Source: Bacillota bacterium (GTDB taxonomy: Bacteria > Bacillota > Clostridia > Lachnospirales > Lachnospiraceae). Taken from it: DNA of 38,931 nucleotides. The position numbers were made by a program, and so were the translations under genes. How positions within the stretch are numbered: position 1 is the stretch's first letter; each line of letters starts with the position of its first letter. Where the stretch lies: positions 1 to 38,931 of the forward strand of contig JAEWYQ010000031.1 in the NCBI GenBank assembly GCA_023395555.1, read 5' to 3'. The notes beneath the pieces are model-generated. The model was given only the letters and a program-made list of their open reading frames with translations, was not told the DNA's origin and ran no database searches. This document shows positions 1 through 8,885 of the stretch, in pieces.

Positions 1-66
1 GCCTGACACCGCTATACTATGTATCACAATGTTGCATCGGTGCCTGGCACCGCTTCCCGCTTACGC
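1..66. repeat. Short intergenic palindrome after the permease gene
   Basis: Positions 38-52 read CGGTGCCTGGCACCG, a perfect 7-bp inverted repeat around one base. A related half-copy (GCCTGACACCG) occupies positions 1-11. The pair lies just past the stop codon of the purine permease and has no T-run on either strand, so it is a poor intrinsic terminator. It may be part of a dispersed intergenic repeat cut off by the window edge. Confidence 0.4.
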
Positions 67-1425
67 TTAGATGAAAGCAAGAATAACGAAATTAGCGATA
101 AATAAGACAGAGGCAACCCATACTACAGGGCTGATTTCCTTTATCTTTCCTTTTACCAGCTTAACAATTACATAGAAGATGAAGCCTGTTGCAATACCGT
201 AGGAAATGCTGTAGCAGAAAGCCATGAAGATTGCAGCGAAAAATGCCGGAATTGCTTCTTCAAGATCTTCCCAATTAATCTCCTTGAAGGAGGAGAGCAT
301 CAGAATACCTACTGCAATCAATGCAGGAGCTGTTGCCGCAGAGGGAACAATTCCTACTACCGGCGCAAATATAATGCTGACCAGGAATAAAGCTGCTGTT
401 ACAACAGAAGCCAGACCGGTACGTCCGCCTGCTTCGATACCTGCAGCACTCTCAACGAAGGTAGTGGTATTGGAAGTACCCAGGACGGCACCAATGCTGG
501 TTGCGACAGAGTCTGCAAATAAAGCCTTATCCATCTTGGACTTGAAGCCCGCACCGCTCTGAAGGGCTTTCTCATCTGCCGTATCAAAGATACCGCTCTT
601 CTTGCCGGTTCCGATAAAGGTACCGATGGTATCAAAGGTATCGGATAAGCTAAAAGCAAATATAGTCATAAGAACGGAGGGAATCTTAGAGGCATCCGCA
701 AATAATGACTGAATTCCATCTTTTCCAAAAGCAGCAAAGATTGTGGTTCCCAATTCTGAGAAGGATTCTGACAATCCGGAAGTAGCGGCAAAATCAAGCT
801 TAGTAACTCCCACAGGGATACCGATAATGGTTGTAATCAGGATACCGATAATAATTGCTCCCTTTACCTTTAAGAGGAGGAGAACCAGAATAATAACCGT
901 ACCAACTATCGTAATGATAAGAGCCGGCTTGTTAAAATCAGCAAGTGCAGGAACCGCACCAAATTCAATAATACCTACATTCAATAAACCAATGTAAGCA
1001 ATGAATACACCGATACCGCCGCCGATTGCACTTTGCAGGCTCGCGGGAATCGCTTTGATAATCATCTTACGGATCTTGGTAACCGTAATTATAATGTTAA
1101 TAATACCGCAGATAAATACCATTGCCAGCGCCTGCTGCCAGGTGAAACCCAGACCAAAGCATACCGTATAGGTAAAGAACGCATTGAGTCCCATTCCAGG
1201 AGCCTGGGCATAGGGTACATTAGCAAATAACGCCATTACCAAAGTGCCTGCAACCGATGCAAAAATCGTTGCAAGGAACACTGCCCCGTAAGGAATTCCT
1301 GTCTCTGACAGAATACCGGGATTAACAATGATGATGTAAGCCATTGCGAAGAAGGTAGTTATACCCGCTATGACTTCCGTGGAAACGTTTGTTCCATTTT
1401 GCTTAAGCTTAAAAAACTTTTCCAT
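67..1425 (-). CDS. NCS2-family purine permease (AzgA-like, hypoxanthine/guanine/adenine type)
   Basis: A 452-residue, strongly hydrophobic protein with about 12-14 predicted membrane spans. Near the N-terminus it carries the motif AQAPGMGLNAFFTY, typical of the AzgA-like branch of NCS2 transporters, which import purine bases by proton symport. The start MEKFFKLKQ at 1425 is chosen because AGGAG lies 6-8 nt upstream (1431-1437); an upstream in-frame start has no ribosome binding site. An extended -10 (TGGTATAAT, 1588-1596) lies 165 nt upstream and the leader holds a small hairpin (GGACA/TGTCC). I looked for a purine aptamer in this leader and did not find one. The exact base transported cannot be told from sequence alone. 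Confidence 0.9.
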   Translation of the reverse strand: MEKFFKLKQNGTNVSTEVIAGITTFFAMAYIIIVNPGILSETGIPYGAVFLATIFASVAGTLVMALFANVPYAQAPGMGLNAFFTYTVCFGLGFTWQQALAMVFICGIINIIITVTKIRKMIIKAIPASLQSAIGGGIGVFIAYIGLLNVGIIEFGAVPALADFNKPALIITIVGTVIILVLLLLKVKGAIIIGILITTIIGIPVGVTKLDFAATSGLSESFSELGTTIFAAFGKDGIQSLFADASKIPSVLMTIFAFSLSDTFDTIGTFIGTGKKSGIFDTADEKALQSGAGFKSKMDKALFADSVATSIGAVLGTSNTTTFVESAAGIEAGGRTGLASVVTAALFLVSIIFAPVVGIVPSAATAPALIAVGILMLSSFKEINWEDLEEAIPAFFAAIFMAFCYSISYGIATGFIFYVIVKLVKGKIKEISPVVWVASVLFIANFVILAFI

Positions 1426-1587
1426 AAAAACTCTCCTTTTTCTTTTTTTTATAAAAAGAGCAGTCATAGAATAAGACTCCCCTATTATACCCTGGACAGG
1501 AATGCATGTCCGCTCCCAAAGCAGAAAGAAAGGGCTCTGTATAATAAAATAATAACCTGATTTTACTATAAAACAAAACCCTTTCTA

Positions 1588-1596
1588 ATTATACCA
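1588..1596 (-). promoter_or_regulatory. Extended -10 promoter candidate for the NCS2 permease
   Basis: On the minus strand TGGTATAAT gives a perfect -10 with an extended TGn element. The -35 position 17 nt upstream is poor. A second TATAAT preceded by GGG lies at 1484-1489, closer to the gene. Confidence 0.4.
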
Positions 1597-1683
1597 TAGT
1601 TTTCTTATGAATTACAGAACAAAATGATAGAAGTTGATAATTTTTTATCTATAATTTTTTGTGCAACCAGACAGTACTTCAAC

Positions 1684-3774
1684 TTAGTTGGTCTCTGTCT
1701 CTTCTTCCTTGGCGTTCTCCTCGATTACCTTCTGCTGTACATCGGAAGGAGCCTGCTCGTAACGGGAGAATTCATAGGAGAAATCACCGATACCGCCGGT
1801 CATGGAACGAAGATCCGTGGAATAACCATACAATTCAGATATCGGAATATCCGCAATGATCTCCTGTTTGCCGCCATGAATCGGATTCATGCCCAGCACT
1901 CTGCCGCGGCGCTTGTTAAGATCGCCCATGATATCACCGGTAAACTTATCCGGCACCACCACCTTCAGAGAAGCTATGGGCTCCAGTAACACCGGAGACG
2001 CCTCCATAAAGCCCTGCTTAAAAGCCTGGATGGTAGCCATCTTGAAGGCCATTTCAGAGGAATCGACCGGATGGTAGGAACCGTCCACCAGGGTAGCCTT
2101 TAACCCGACTACAGGATAACCGGCCACCGGCCCTTTGATTACACATTCTGCAATTCCCTTCTCAACCGCGGGGAAGTAATTCTTCGGTACGGAACCGCCG
2201 AATACCTTCTCCTCGAAGATATAAGGAGTCTCCATATCACCGGAGGGCTCGAACTCGATATGAACATCTCCGTACTGTCCATGGCCTCCGGACTGCTTCT
2301 TATATTTGCCCTGAACCCTTACCTTCTTGCGAAGCGTCTCCCGGAAAGGTACCCTGGGCTTCATTACTTCAATCTCAACCTTATACTTGGTCAGCAGCTT
2401 ATTCACTACCACATCCAGCTGCTGGTCACCGATACCATACAGTAAGGTCTGCCGGTTCTCCTTATCGTTCACCATCTTCAGGGTCAGATCCTCATCCATC
2501 AGCTTCTGAAGCGCCTGGGATACCTTATCATCATCGCCCTTATTCTTGGTCTTAAAACGCTGATAGGTATAAGGGGTCGGAACCTGAATACGGTCATATA
2601 CAACGGGAGCCGCCTTGGTGGAGAGCGTGTCACCGGTCACCGTCTCAGATAATTTGCCCAGGGCGCCGATATCGCCTGCATGAAGCTCGGTCACCTCGAT
2701 CTGTTCCTTACCGCGGAGCACATAGATACGGTTCACCTTTTCTTCGGTTTCCTTATCCGCGTTATATACGGCTATATCCGATTTCAACACGCCGGAGCAC
2801 ACCTTGAAGAGGGAGAACTTACCGATGAACGGGTCGGCAATGGTCTTAAATACCCGTGCCGAGAAGGGCTTCTTCTCATCATAATCCGCTGCAAAGACCT
2901 CTCCCGTCTTGGTGTTTTTGCCGCTGATGCTCATTCTGGTGGGATCCGGGAAATATTTCTCAATGGCCTGTAACAGCATTGTCGTGCCCTGGGCATTCAC
3001 AGCAGAACCCATCAATACGGGAACAACGGTACCATCTATCACATTATTCCGAAGTGCACTGGATATTTCTTCCTGGGTAAACTCTTCGCCGGCGAAATAC
3101 TTTTCCATTAATTCTTCGCTGGTCTCGGCTACCGCATCCAATAATACCTCTCTGAACTTCGAAAGATTTTCCTGGCTATAATCAGGGATCTCGCATTCCA
3201 CATAATTGCTGGCTGTGGTGAATCTTCTTCCGGCCATCTTAACCACATTGACAAATCCCACAAACTTCTCATTCTCCCTGATCGGAATATGAAACGGAGC
3301 TATTTTCTTACCATAGAGCTCGGTCAGTCTCTCTACTACTTCACGATAACTTGCATTGTCATCATCCATATCACTTACAAAGAAAATTCTCGGCAGATTG
3401 TATTTCTCACAGAAGTCCCATGCCTTCATCGTGCCAACCTCGACGCCTGCCTTCGCCGAAACAACAATAACCGCAGCATCCGCTGCCTGTAAGGCTCCTT
3501 CCACCTCACCTACAAAATCAAAGTATCCCGGGGTATCCAAAAAATTAATCTTAATATCCTCAAATAAAATCGGTACTACTGTCGTATTGATAGAAAAGAG
3601 TCTCTTCTGCTCTTCCTTATCATAATCACTGATGGTGTTTCCTTCTTCTACTTTTCCCTGACGTTTGAGTATTCCTGCTGTGTACGCTATGGCTTCGACT
3701 AAAGTAGTCTTGCCACAGCCACCGTGGCCTAACAAAACAACATTGCGAATCTTTTCCGAAGTATAAACATTCAT
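1684..3774 (-). CDS. EF-G-like translational GTPase (EF-G paralogue)
   Basis: A 696-residue protein with the full EF-G layout: GTPase domain with P-loop GHGGCGKT at residues 16-23 and DTPGYFDF (G3), then domains II-V, ending in the domain IV/V segment RRGRVLGMNP. The family moves tRNA and mRNA on the ribosome or splits ribosomes. The G4 site, NKMD in canonical EF-G, reads SDMD here, and the switch I segment lacks the usual ERGITI stretch, as in secondary EF-G paralogues rather than the main fusA product. The start at 3774 follows AGGAGG by 7 nt; the open frame runs 50 codons further upstream without a good ribosome binding site. The gene stands alone, divergent from aroF, with its own promoter. 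Confidence 0.88.
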   Translation of the reverse strand: MNVYTSEKIRNVVLLGHGGCGKTTLVEAIAYTAGILKRQGKVEEGNTISDYDKEEQKRLFSINTTVVPILFEDIKINFLDTPGYFDFVGEVEGALQAADAAVIVVSAKAGVEVGTMKAWDFCEKYNLPRIFFVSDMDDDNASYREVVERLTELYGKKIAPFHIPIRENEKFVGFVNVVKMAGRRFTTASNYVECEIPDYSQENLSKFREVLLDAVAETSEELMEKYFAGEEFTQEEISSALRNNVIDGTVVPVLMGSAVNAQGTTMLLQAIEKYFPDPTRMSISGKNTKTGEVFAADYDEKKPFSARVFKTIADPFIGKFSLFKVCSGVLKSDIAVYNADKETEEKVNRIYVLRGKEQIEVTELHAGDIGALGKLSETVTGDTLSTKAAPVVYDRIQVPTPYTYQRFKTKNKGDDDKVSQALQKLMDEDLTLKMVNDKENRQTLLYGIGDQQLDVVVNKLLTKYKVEIEVMKPRVPFRETLRKKVRVQGKYKKQSGGHGQYGDVHIEFEPSGDMETPYIFEEKVFGGSVPKNYFPAVEKGIAECVIKGPVAGYPVVGLKATLVDGSYHPVDSSEMAFKMATIQAFKQGFMEASPVLLEPIASLKVVVPDKFTGDIMGDLNKRRGRVLGMNPIHGGKQEIIADIPISELYGYSTDLRSMTGGIGDFSYEFSRYEQAPSDVQQKVIEENAKEEETETN

Positions 3775-3845
3775 TCTGATTTCCTCCAATACGCTTTTAG
3801 TAAGTAGTAGGGTCTGATGTGATGCCCATAGATACCTCTTAGTAT

Positions 3846-3874
3846 ATTTTACTAGACAAGCACGATTTTTACAA
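3846..3874 (-). promoter_or_regulatory. Promoter of the EF-G-like gene
   Basis: Minus-strand TTGTAA (3869-3874), 17-bp spacer, TAAAAT (3846-3851). It lies about 70 nt upstream of the start codon and points away from the aroF promoter. Confidence 0.55.
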
Positions 3875-3956
3875 TAGTTTAATGGAATAATTAACAAACT
3901 TATTTCCCCTTTCACCTTTTCCACTTTAAACCGTTACGCTTTAAAGTCTCATAGTA

Positions 3957-3985
3957 TTGACATCTCAAAAAATACAGCGTATAAT
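3957..3985 (+). promoter_or_regulatory. Consensus promoter of the aroF-tyrA unit
   Basis: Perfect sigma-A type promoter: TTGACA at 3957-3962, 17-bp spacer, TATAAT at 3980-3985. The predicted start of transcription is near 3992, leaving a leader of about 28 nt before the ATG at 4020. The upstream in-frame TTG of the reading frame is the -35 element itself, which rules it out as a start codon. Confidence 0.9.
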
Positions 3986-4019
3986 GGCGTCCAACAACAA
4001 AACCAGAAGGGGAAATATT

Positions 4020-5033
4020 ATGATTATTGTAATGAAGCCGCAGGCTAAAAAGGATTCTATAGAAAGAATTAAAAATTTAATTGAGGCACAGGGACTGGAA
4101 ACCCATATCTCCGCCGGCCGGGAGGTTACTATCATCGGCGTGGTCGGGGATAAGACAAAGCTGCAGGATCAGAATCTTGAAATCTATGAGGATGTGGATA
4201 AGATTGTGGCGGTAACCGAGAGCTACAAGCTGGCCAACCGGAAGTTCCATCCCGAACCCTCCAGGGTGAAGGTCGGCAATGTGACAATCGGAGGCAATGA
4301 GCTGGTGATCATGTCCGGCCCCTGTGCCGTGGAAAGCCGGGAGCAGCTGATGCAGACCGCTCATGCCATCAAAAAAGCCGGCGCCCAGATTCTCCGCGGA
4401 GGTGCCTATAAACCCCGTACTTCCCCCTACGCCTTTCAGGGCCTGGAGGAGGAAGGGCTTCTATATATGAAGGAGGCAAGAGAAGCAACCGGACTTCCTG
4501 TCATATGCGAGGTTACCAGTCTGAATGCCATCGAGGCTGCTGTAAAATATGTGGATATGCTCCAGATCGGAGCCAGGAACATGCAGAACTTCTATCTCCT
4601 GAAGGAAGCAGGCAAATCCGGACTCCCCGTTCTCCTTAAGAGGGGTCTGTCAGCCACTATTGACGAATGGCTCAATGCTTCCGAGTATATTATTGCGGAG
4701 GGCAATCCCAGTGTGGTATTATGTGAACGCGGTATCCGCACCTTTGAAACCGCAACCCGCAATACTCTGGATATCAGCGCTGTCCCGGTGATTAAGGAGA
4801 AGAGCCACCTTCCCATTATCGTAGACCCCAGCCACGCCACCGGAGTAAGGGCTTATGTAAAGCCGCTGGCCATGAGTGCCGTTGCGGCAGGTGCCGACGG
4901 ACTCATGATCGAGACTCATCCGAATCCTTCCTGTGCGCTGTCGGACGGCCCCCAATCCCTCACCTTTGAACAGTTTGAGGATTTAACCAAAGCCTTGAGA
5001 CCGTTGGCTGCACTTATGGATAAGAGGCTTTAA
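4020..5033 (+). CDS. aroF: 3-deoxy-7-phosphoheptulonate (DAHP) synthase
   Basis: A 337-residue class I-beta DAHP synthase, joining phosphoenolpyruvate and erythrose 4-phosphate as the first step of aromatic amino acid synthesis. Residues 1-66 form a ferredoxin-like regulatory domain as in the Thermotoga-type enzymes, where it senses tyrosine or phenylalanine. The catalytic barrel starts near residue 80 with GPCAVES (100-106), RGGAYKPRTSPY and the metal-site segment IVDPSHATG. The ATG at 4020 has AAGGGG 7 nt upstream and follows a consensus promoter. The gene is 15 nt ahead of the prephenate dehydrogenase gene on the same strand, so the pair probably forms a tyrosine-directed operon. The regulatory ligand cannot be read from the sequence. 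Confidence 0.95.
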   Translation: MIIVMKPQAKKDSIERIKNLIEAQGLETHISAGREVTIIGVVGDKTKLQDQNLEIYEDVDKIVAVTESYKLANRKFHPEPSRVKVGNVTIGGNELVIMSGPCAVESREQLMQTAHAIKKAGAQILRGGAYKPRTSPYAFQGLEEEGLLYMKEAREATGLPVICEVTSLNAIEAAVKYVDMLQIGARNMQNFYLLKEAGKSGLPVLLKRGLSATIDEWLNASEYIIAEGNPSVVLCERGIRTFETATRNTLDISAVPVIKEKSHLPIIVDPSHATGVRAYVKPLAMSAVAAGADGLMIETHPNPSCALSDGPQSLTFEQFEDLTKALRPLAALMDKRL

Positions 5034-5048
5034 ATACAGGAGGATTAT

Positions 5049-6185
5049 ATGAAGGATTTTGAAAGTGATTTTAAGAGCGGCTTTAAAGCTGGATTTATTG
5101 GTCTGGGCCTGATCGGCGGTTCTATCGCCAGGGCTTTAAAGAAAATCAGTCCGGATTGTTATCTGGTTGCCTATAATTACCGCGGAAAGGACCCCAGCGG
5201 GGATTTACAGGCAGCCCTCAATGATCAGATTCTGGATCAGGTTACCTCCGCCCTGGAGGAAGGCTTCCCGGATTGTGACCTTATCTTCCTGTGTGCCCCG
5301 GTGCTGTCCAATATTGAATATCTAAAACAGCTGAAGCCCCTCCTTAAGCCCCGTTGCATCCTTACGGATGTGGGAAGTGTCAAGAGTAATATCCATGAGG
5401 CTGTGGAGAAACTGGATCTGGAAGCCTGGTTCATCGGAGGTCATCCCATGACCGGCTCCGAGAAAACCGGCTACTCCAGTTCCTATGCCCTCCTGCTGGA
5501 AAATGCCTACTACATCCTGACTCCCACTCCCAAGACTCCGGATTCCATGCTGCAGACCCTGTACCAGCTGGTACAAAAGATGGGGTCCATACCTGTAATT
5601 CTGGATGCCAGAGAGCATGACAGAATTACCGCCGCCATCAGCCATGTTCCCCATATTATAGCGGCCCAGCTGGTGAACCTGGTGCGGGAAGCCGACGATA
5701 CGGAGGAAAAGATGCGCTCCCTTGCTGCCGGAGGCTTCAAAGATATCACCCGGATTGCCTCCTCTTCTCCCGTCATGTGGCAGAACATCTGCCTTACCAA
5801 CACTGAGGAGATCAAGGACTGTCTGGATGATTATATCGCATCCCTCCAGGCTGCCTCCGATGCCCTTTCCCGCTCCGATGAGGATTTCCTGTACCGGATG
5901 TTCGATACTGCAGGCGAATACCGCAGCTCCATCCCGAACAAATCCATCGGCCTCATGAAAAAGATGTTCGAAATATATCTGGATATCGTGGATGAAGCCG
6001 GTGCCATTGCTACCATTGCCACCCTTCTTGCCAGCAATCAGATCAGTATCAAGAATATCGGCATTATCCATAACCGGGAATTTGAAGAAGGAGTCCTGCG
6101 CATCGAGTTCTATGACCAGCAGACACAGGAAAAGGCCAGTACCATGCTTGCCAGATATAATTACCGCATTTATGAACGGAATTAA
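5049..6185 (+). CDS. tyrA: Prephenate dehydrogenase with C-terminal ACT domain
   Basis: A 378-residue protein. The NAD(P)-binding motif GLGLIGGS lies at residues 18-25; GGHPMTGSEKTGY and AISHVPH are conserved prephenate dehydrogenase active-site segments. The last 75 residues, starting around IATIATLLASNQI, fit an ACT domain, the usual site of tyrosine feedback. It oxidises and decarboxylates prephenate to 4-hydroxyphenylpyruvate. AGGAGG lies 6 nt before the ATG, and the gene follows aroF by 15 nt, so both should be co-transcribed from the promoter at 3957-3985. Confidence 0.95.
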   Translation: MKDFESDFKSGFKAGFIGLGLIGGSIARALKKISPDCYLVAYNYRGKDPSGDLQAALNDQILDQVTSALEEGFPDCDLIFLCAPVLSNIEYLKQLKPLLKPRCILTDVGSVKSNIHEAVEKLDLEAWFIGGHPMTGSEKTGYSSSYALLLENAYYILTPTPKTPDSMLQTLYQLVQKMGSIPVILDAREHDRITAAISHVPHIIAAQLVNLVREADDTEEKMRSLAAGGFKDITRIASSSPVMWQNICLTNTEEIKDCLDDYIASLQAASDALSRSDEDFLYRMFDTAGEYRSSIPNKSIGLMKKMFEIYLDIVDEAGAIATIATLLASNQISIKNIGIIHNREFEEGVLRIEFYDQQTQEKASTMLARYNYRIYERN

Positions 6186-6259
6186 TTCCGCATTAATAAT
6201 GAATATTTTGCATCCTGGAATGAATACTATGTAGAGTAATCATTGATTATCCCAGGAAG

Positions 6260-6568
6260 GTGAGTGCTACGAGTGATATAGAAGATACCCTGAAAAATCG
6301 CCAAAACAGTCTGGACTATTACAGCCGCTCCCTGCGCAGCTCCTCCTCCGAAATATACACCCGTAAGATCAACCGGCAGATTCAAGAAGAAAAAACCATA
6401 ATTAATGCTCTGGAAAGAATGCTGCCCAAAAGACCTCTTCAAGAAGACCGCGGTTCCATGATGGTGTATTTTTGTCCCATATGCCGCGAGGAGCTCAGTG
6501 ATCCCCAATCACAGAAGTACTGCGAAAATTGCGGGCAGGCTTTGGATTTCCCTTTGCATATGGATTAG
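6260..6568 (+). CDS. Small protein with C-terminal zinc ribbon
   Basis: A 102-residue protein. The first two thirds are charged and probably helical; residues 73-96 hold two CxxC pairs (CPICREEL and CENCGQ), typical of a zinc ribbon. I do not recognise a named family. The start is uncertain: the only in-frame GTG (6260) is fused to the Shine-Dalgarno-like AGGAAGG (6254-6260), which leaves no spacing, so translation may begin at a non-standard codon slightly downstream. It follows tyrA by 74 nt with no clear terminator and may be read through from it. A perfect 18-bp inverted repeat begins 5 nt after its stop codon. Confidence 0.6.
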   Translation: MSATSDIEDTLKNRQNSLDYYSRSLRSSSSEIYTRKINRQIQEEKTIINALERMLPKRPLQEDRGSMMVYFCPICREELSDPQSQKYCENCGQALDFPLHMD

Positions 6569-6572
6569 CCTG

Positions 6573-6620
6573 CATTCATATCCTTTTATTGTATCAAACT
6601 ATAATAAAAGGATATGAATG
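6573..6620 (+). repeat. Perfect 18-bp inverted repeat covering the deacetylase ribosome binding site
   Basis: CATTCATATCCTTTTATT at 6573-6590 is repeated in perfect inverted orientation at 6603-6620. With one G-T pair the stem can extend by three more pairs, leaving a loop of about six bases. The right arm holds the AAAAGG Shine-Dalgarno of the deacetylase gene and ends one base before its ATG (6622). There is no T-run, so this is not a normal terminator; it could block ribosome loading or act as a protein binding dyad. Confidence 0.85.
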
Positions 6621-6621
6621 T

Positions 6622-7506
6622 ATGAATAAGACTCCCCTCTATAGAAAAGCTATTGTCATTCTTCTGTTCATCCTGCTGTCCATATCAATCATAAAGGATT
6701 CCGTAGAGCTGTATATCAAATCCTCCGCCAACAGTCGCTCCATCTATGTACCTATCGTCATGTACCACCGTGTCATGAACACCGAGTTGGGGAAAAATGC
6801 GATCACCCCTTACGAATTCGAATGTGATCTGAAATATCTGAAGGAAAATCATTATAACACCATTACCATGTCACAGTTAATTGATTATGTCTATGAAGGT
6901 GCCGAGCTTCCGCCCAACCCCATCATACTTTCCTTCGATGACGCGCCCATCGATACCTATAAAAATGTATTTCCCCTGCTGAAAAAATACAATATGAAAA
7001 TTGTGCTGTCCATCATCGGCAAAAGCACGGAGGATTTCACCCGTGTGGGCGGCAGCAATGCGGATTATGCTCACATGACCTTTTCCCAGATCAAAGAAAT
7101 GGCGGATTCCGGCCTGGCAGAAATACAGAATCATACCTATAATCTCCATGCCATCAAAAATGGCCGGTACGGCTGCGGACAGATGAAGAATGAATCCCTC
7201 TCCAGCTATGAAGAGCTTCTCACCGCAGATGTATGTTCTTTTCAGGATACCGTATGCAGGGAGCTCAATATCACCCCCACCACCTTTGCCTACCCTTACG
7301 GGAAATACAACAATAATTCCGAAAATATCTTACGGAAGCTGGGCTTTAAAGCAACTCTCACCTGTACCTACGGTGTCAATATTATTACGAATGATCCCGA
7401 ATGCCTGTATGAATTAAAACGGATCGGCCGTTCCCATAACGATGGTATTGCCAAATTAATTCAAGATGCCATGCTGACACTGAAATATAACAAAGAACTG
7501 AATTAA
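6622..7506 (+). CDS. Membrane-anchored polysaccharide deacetylase (NodB domain)
   Basis: A 294-residue protein with an N-terminal membrane span (about residues 9-24) and a short stalk, then a carbohydrate esterase family 4 domain. Visible motifs: PIVMYHRV (45-52), the FDD metal/base motif (105-107), the histidine pair HTYNLH (171-176) and FAYPYGKY. Such enzymes remove acetyl groups from peptidoglycan or other surface glycans outside the membrane; the substrate is not evident. ATG 6622 is chosen because the hydrophobic anchor follows directly and AAAAGG lies about 10 nt upstream, inside the inverted repeat 6573-6620. It is last in the plus-strand run starting with aroF. Confidence 0.85.
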   Translation: MNKTPLYRKAIVILLFILLSISIIKDSVELYIKSSANSRSIYVPIVMYHRVMNTELGKNAITPYEFECDLKYLKENHYNTITMSQLIDYVYEGAELPPNPIILSFDDAPIDTYKNVFPLLKKYNMKIVLSIIGKSTEDFTRVGGSNADYAHMTFSQIKEMADSGLAEIQNHTYNLHAIKNGRYGCGQMKNESLSSYEELLTADVCSFQDTVCRELNITPTTFAYPYGKYNNNSENILRKLGFKATLTCTYGVNIITNDPECLYELKRIGRSHNDGIAKLIQDAMLTLKYNKELN

Positions 7507-7553
7507 TTCTGCAAAGAAATTCCGTAATGGCAAAGCCGCTGTAAATATAACAG

Positions 7554-7594
7554 GAAGAAGGATCGGGTTCCCCTGTTCTGCCCTATCCTTCTTC
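7554..7594. terminator. Stem-loop between convergent deacetylase and tyrS genes
   Basis: GAAGAAGGAT (7554-7563) pairs perfectly with ATCCTTCTTC (7585-7594), with an inner GGG/CCC. It sits between two convergent stop codons and could end transcription from both sides, though neither side has a clear T-run. Confidence 0.5.
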
Positions 7595-7619
7595 TATACT
7601 ATCCCTATAAGGCCTCTTT

Positions 7620-8879
7620 CTATTTAATAAAGAGAATTCTCACAAACTTCTTCTTCCCTATCCTCATAACAATCTGCTCATCACTGAATGTCTCCTCCAC
7701 ACTCTCCAGCTTTTGTTGATTCACCTGAACTCCGCCCTGACGAACCAATCTGCGGAATTCACTGCTGGAGGGAATGATCCCATGCCTCATAAGAAAGGGA
7801 ATTATACCGATCAGAGAGCTGTTTTCTGCGGGAACCTCGATGCAGGGCATATTCCCGGGAAGCTCCCCCTTCTGAAATACGGTATGGAAGTATTCCTCCG
7901 CCCGGCCCGCTTCCTCCTCTGTGTGATACAGCCTTGTAATGATTCTGGCTAACTCCAGCTTACAATCTCTAGGATTTCTTCCTTCTTCCATTTGCTGCTT
8001 TATCTCCTGTACCCGATCCGGATGCTCATCGGTAACCAGTTCAAAGTAACGTATGATCAGATGATCCGGAATCTCCATCACCTTTTTAAACATAACCTCC
8101 GCCGGTTCATAGATTCCGATATAATTCCCCAGGCTTTTGCTCATTTTCTCTACTCCGTCCAGCCCTTCCAGCAGGGGCATGAACAAGGCAATCTGTCTGC
8201 TCCTTCCCATACTGCTCTGCAGATTTCTGCCCATAAGAATGTTAAAGGTCTGATCCGTGCCTCCCAGCTCAATATCCGCATTGATTTCCACCGAATCATA
8301 GGCCTGCATTAAGGGATAGAAAAATTCATGCAGGCCGATGGGCTCCTGTCTGCGGAATCTCCCTTGAAAATCATCCCGTTCCAGCAGCCGTGCAACGGTG
8401 GTGCTGGCTGCCAGCCTGATTACCTCCTCAAAATCCAGCTTAGCCAGCCACTCTCCGTTAAACAGAACCTTTGCTCTCTCCGGATCAATAATTTTAAAAA
8501 TCTGATCGGTATAGGTCCTTGCATTCCTCCTTACCTCCTCATCACTTAAGGGCTTCCGGGTCTTTGACTTTCCCGTGGGATCCCCGATCTTGCCGGTGAA
8601 ATCTCCGATGATGATCACGGCATGGTGCCCCAGGTCCTGCATCTGCCGGATTTTACGAAGCACCACCGTATGCCCCAGATGAATGTCCGGTGCACTTGGA
8701 TCCAGTCCCAGCTTGACCACCAGGGGCCGCCCCTCCTTCCCGGCTGCAATGAGCTTCTCCCGCAGTTCCTCCTCTGAGATAATCTCAGCCGCTCCCTTGC
8801 CAATGATCCTGATCTGTTCCTCAATGCTGATCTCCTTCTTCTCGTCCCTGCTGTTTTCTTCCTTCTTGTTGATTTGCAT
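7620..8879 (-). CDS. tyrS: Tyrosyl-tRNA synthetase
   Basis: A 419-residue class I synthetase charging tRNA-Tyr. The HIGH-type motif reads HLGH (residues 67-70), KMSKS is at 245-249, and the last 65 residues form an S4-like RNA-binding domain (RRLVRQGGVQVN). The long N-terminal lead-in before GKGAAEIIS resembles the TyrZ-type enzymes of Firmicutes. The ATG at 8879 is preferred over that at 8885: AGGAGG (8888-8893) is 8 nt from the former but only 2 nt from the latter. The frame stays open 50 codons upstream, but that segment is leader RNA. Expression is set by the T-box at 9028-9385. Confidence 0.96.
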   Translation of the reverse strand: MQINKKEENSRDEKKEISIEEQIRIIGKGAAEIISEEELREKLIAAGKEGRPLVVKLGLDPSAPDIHLGHTVVLRKIRQMQDLGHHAVIIIGDFTGKIGDPTGKSKTRKPLSDEEVRRNARTYTDQIFKIIDPERAKVLFNGEWLAKLDFEEVIRLAASTTVARLLERDDFQGRFRRQEPIGLHEFFYPLMQAYDSVEINADIELGGTDQTFNILMGRNLQSSMGRSRQIALFMPLLEGLDGVEKMSKSLGNYIGIYEPAEVMFKKVMEIPDHLIIRYFELVTDEHPDRVQEIKQQMEEGRNPRDCKLELARIITRLYHTEEEAGRAEEYFHTVFQKGELPGNMPCIEVPAENSSLIGIIPFLMRHGIIPSSSEFRRLVRQGGVQVNQQKLESVEETFSDEQIVMRIGKKKFVRILFIK

Positions 8880-8885
8880 TTTCAT

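Noticed and set aside
1469..1485. A 15-base match (GAATAAGACTCCCCT) between the permease leader and the start of the deacetylase gene (6624-6638)
   Set aside because: Different strand context, no extended similarity and no plausible shared function; probably chance.
1426..1620. Purine riboswitch in the leader of the NCS2 permease
   Set aside because: No GTTTCTACC-type J2/3 signature or matching P1 on the minus strand; only a 5-bp hairpin was found.
5322..6071. A 249-codon open frame antisense to tyrA, and similar long antisense frames at 12373-13080, 14833-15546, 21453-22250, 23788-24576 and 26009-26767
   Set aside because: All lie wholly opposite well-recognised genes, have no family features and follow from codon bias of the real strand.
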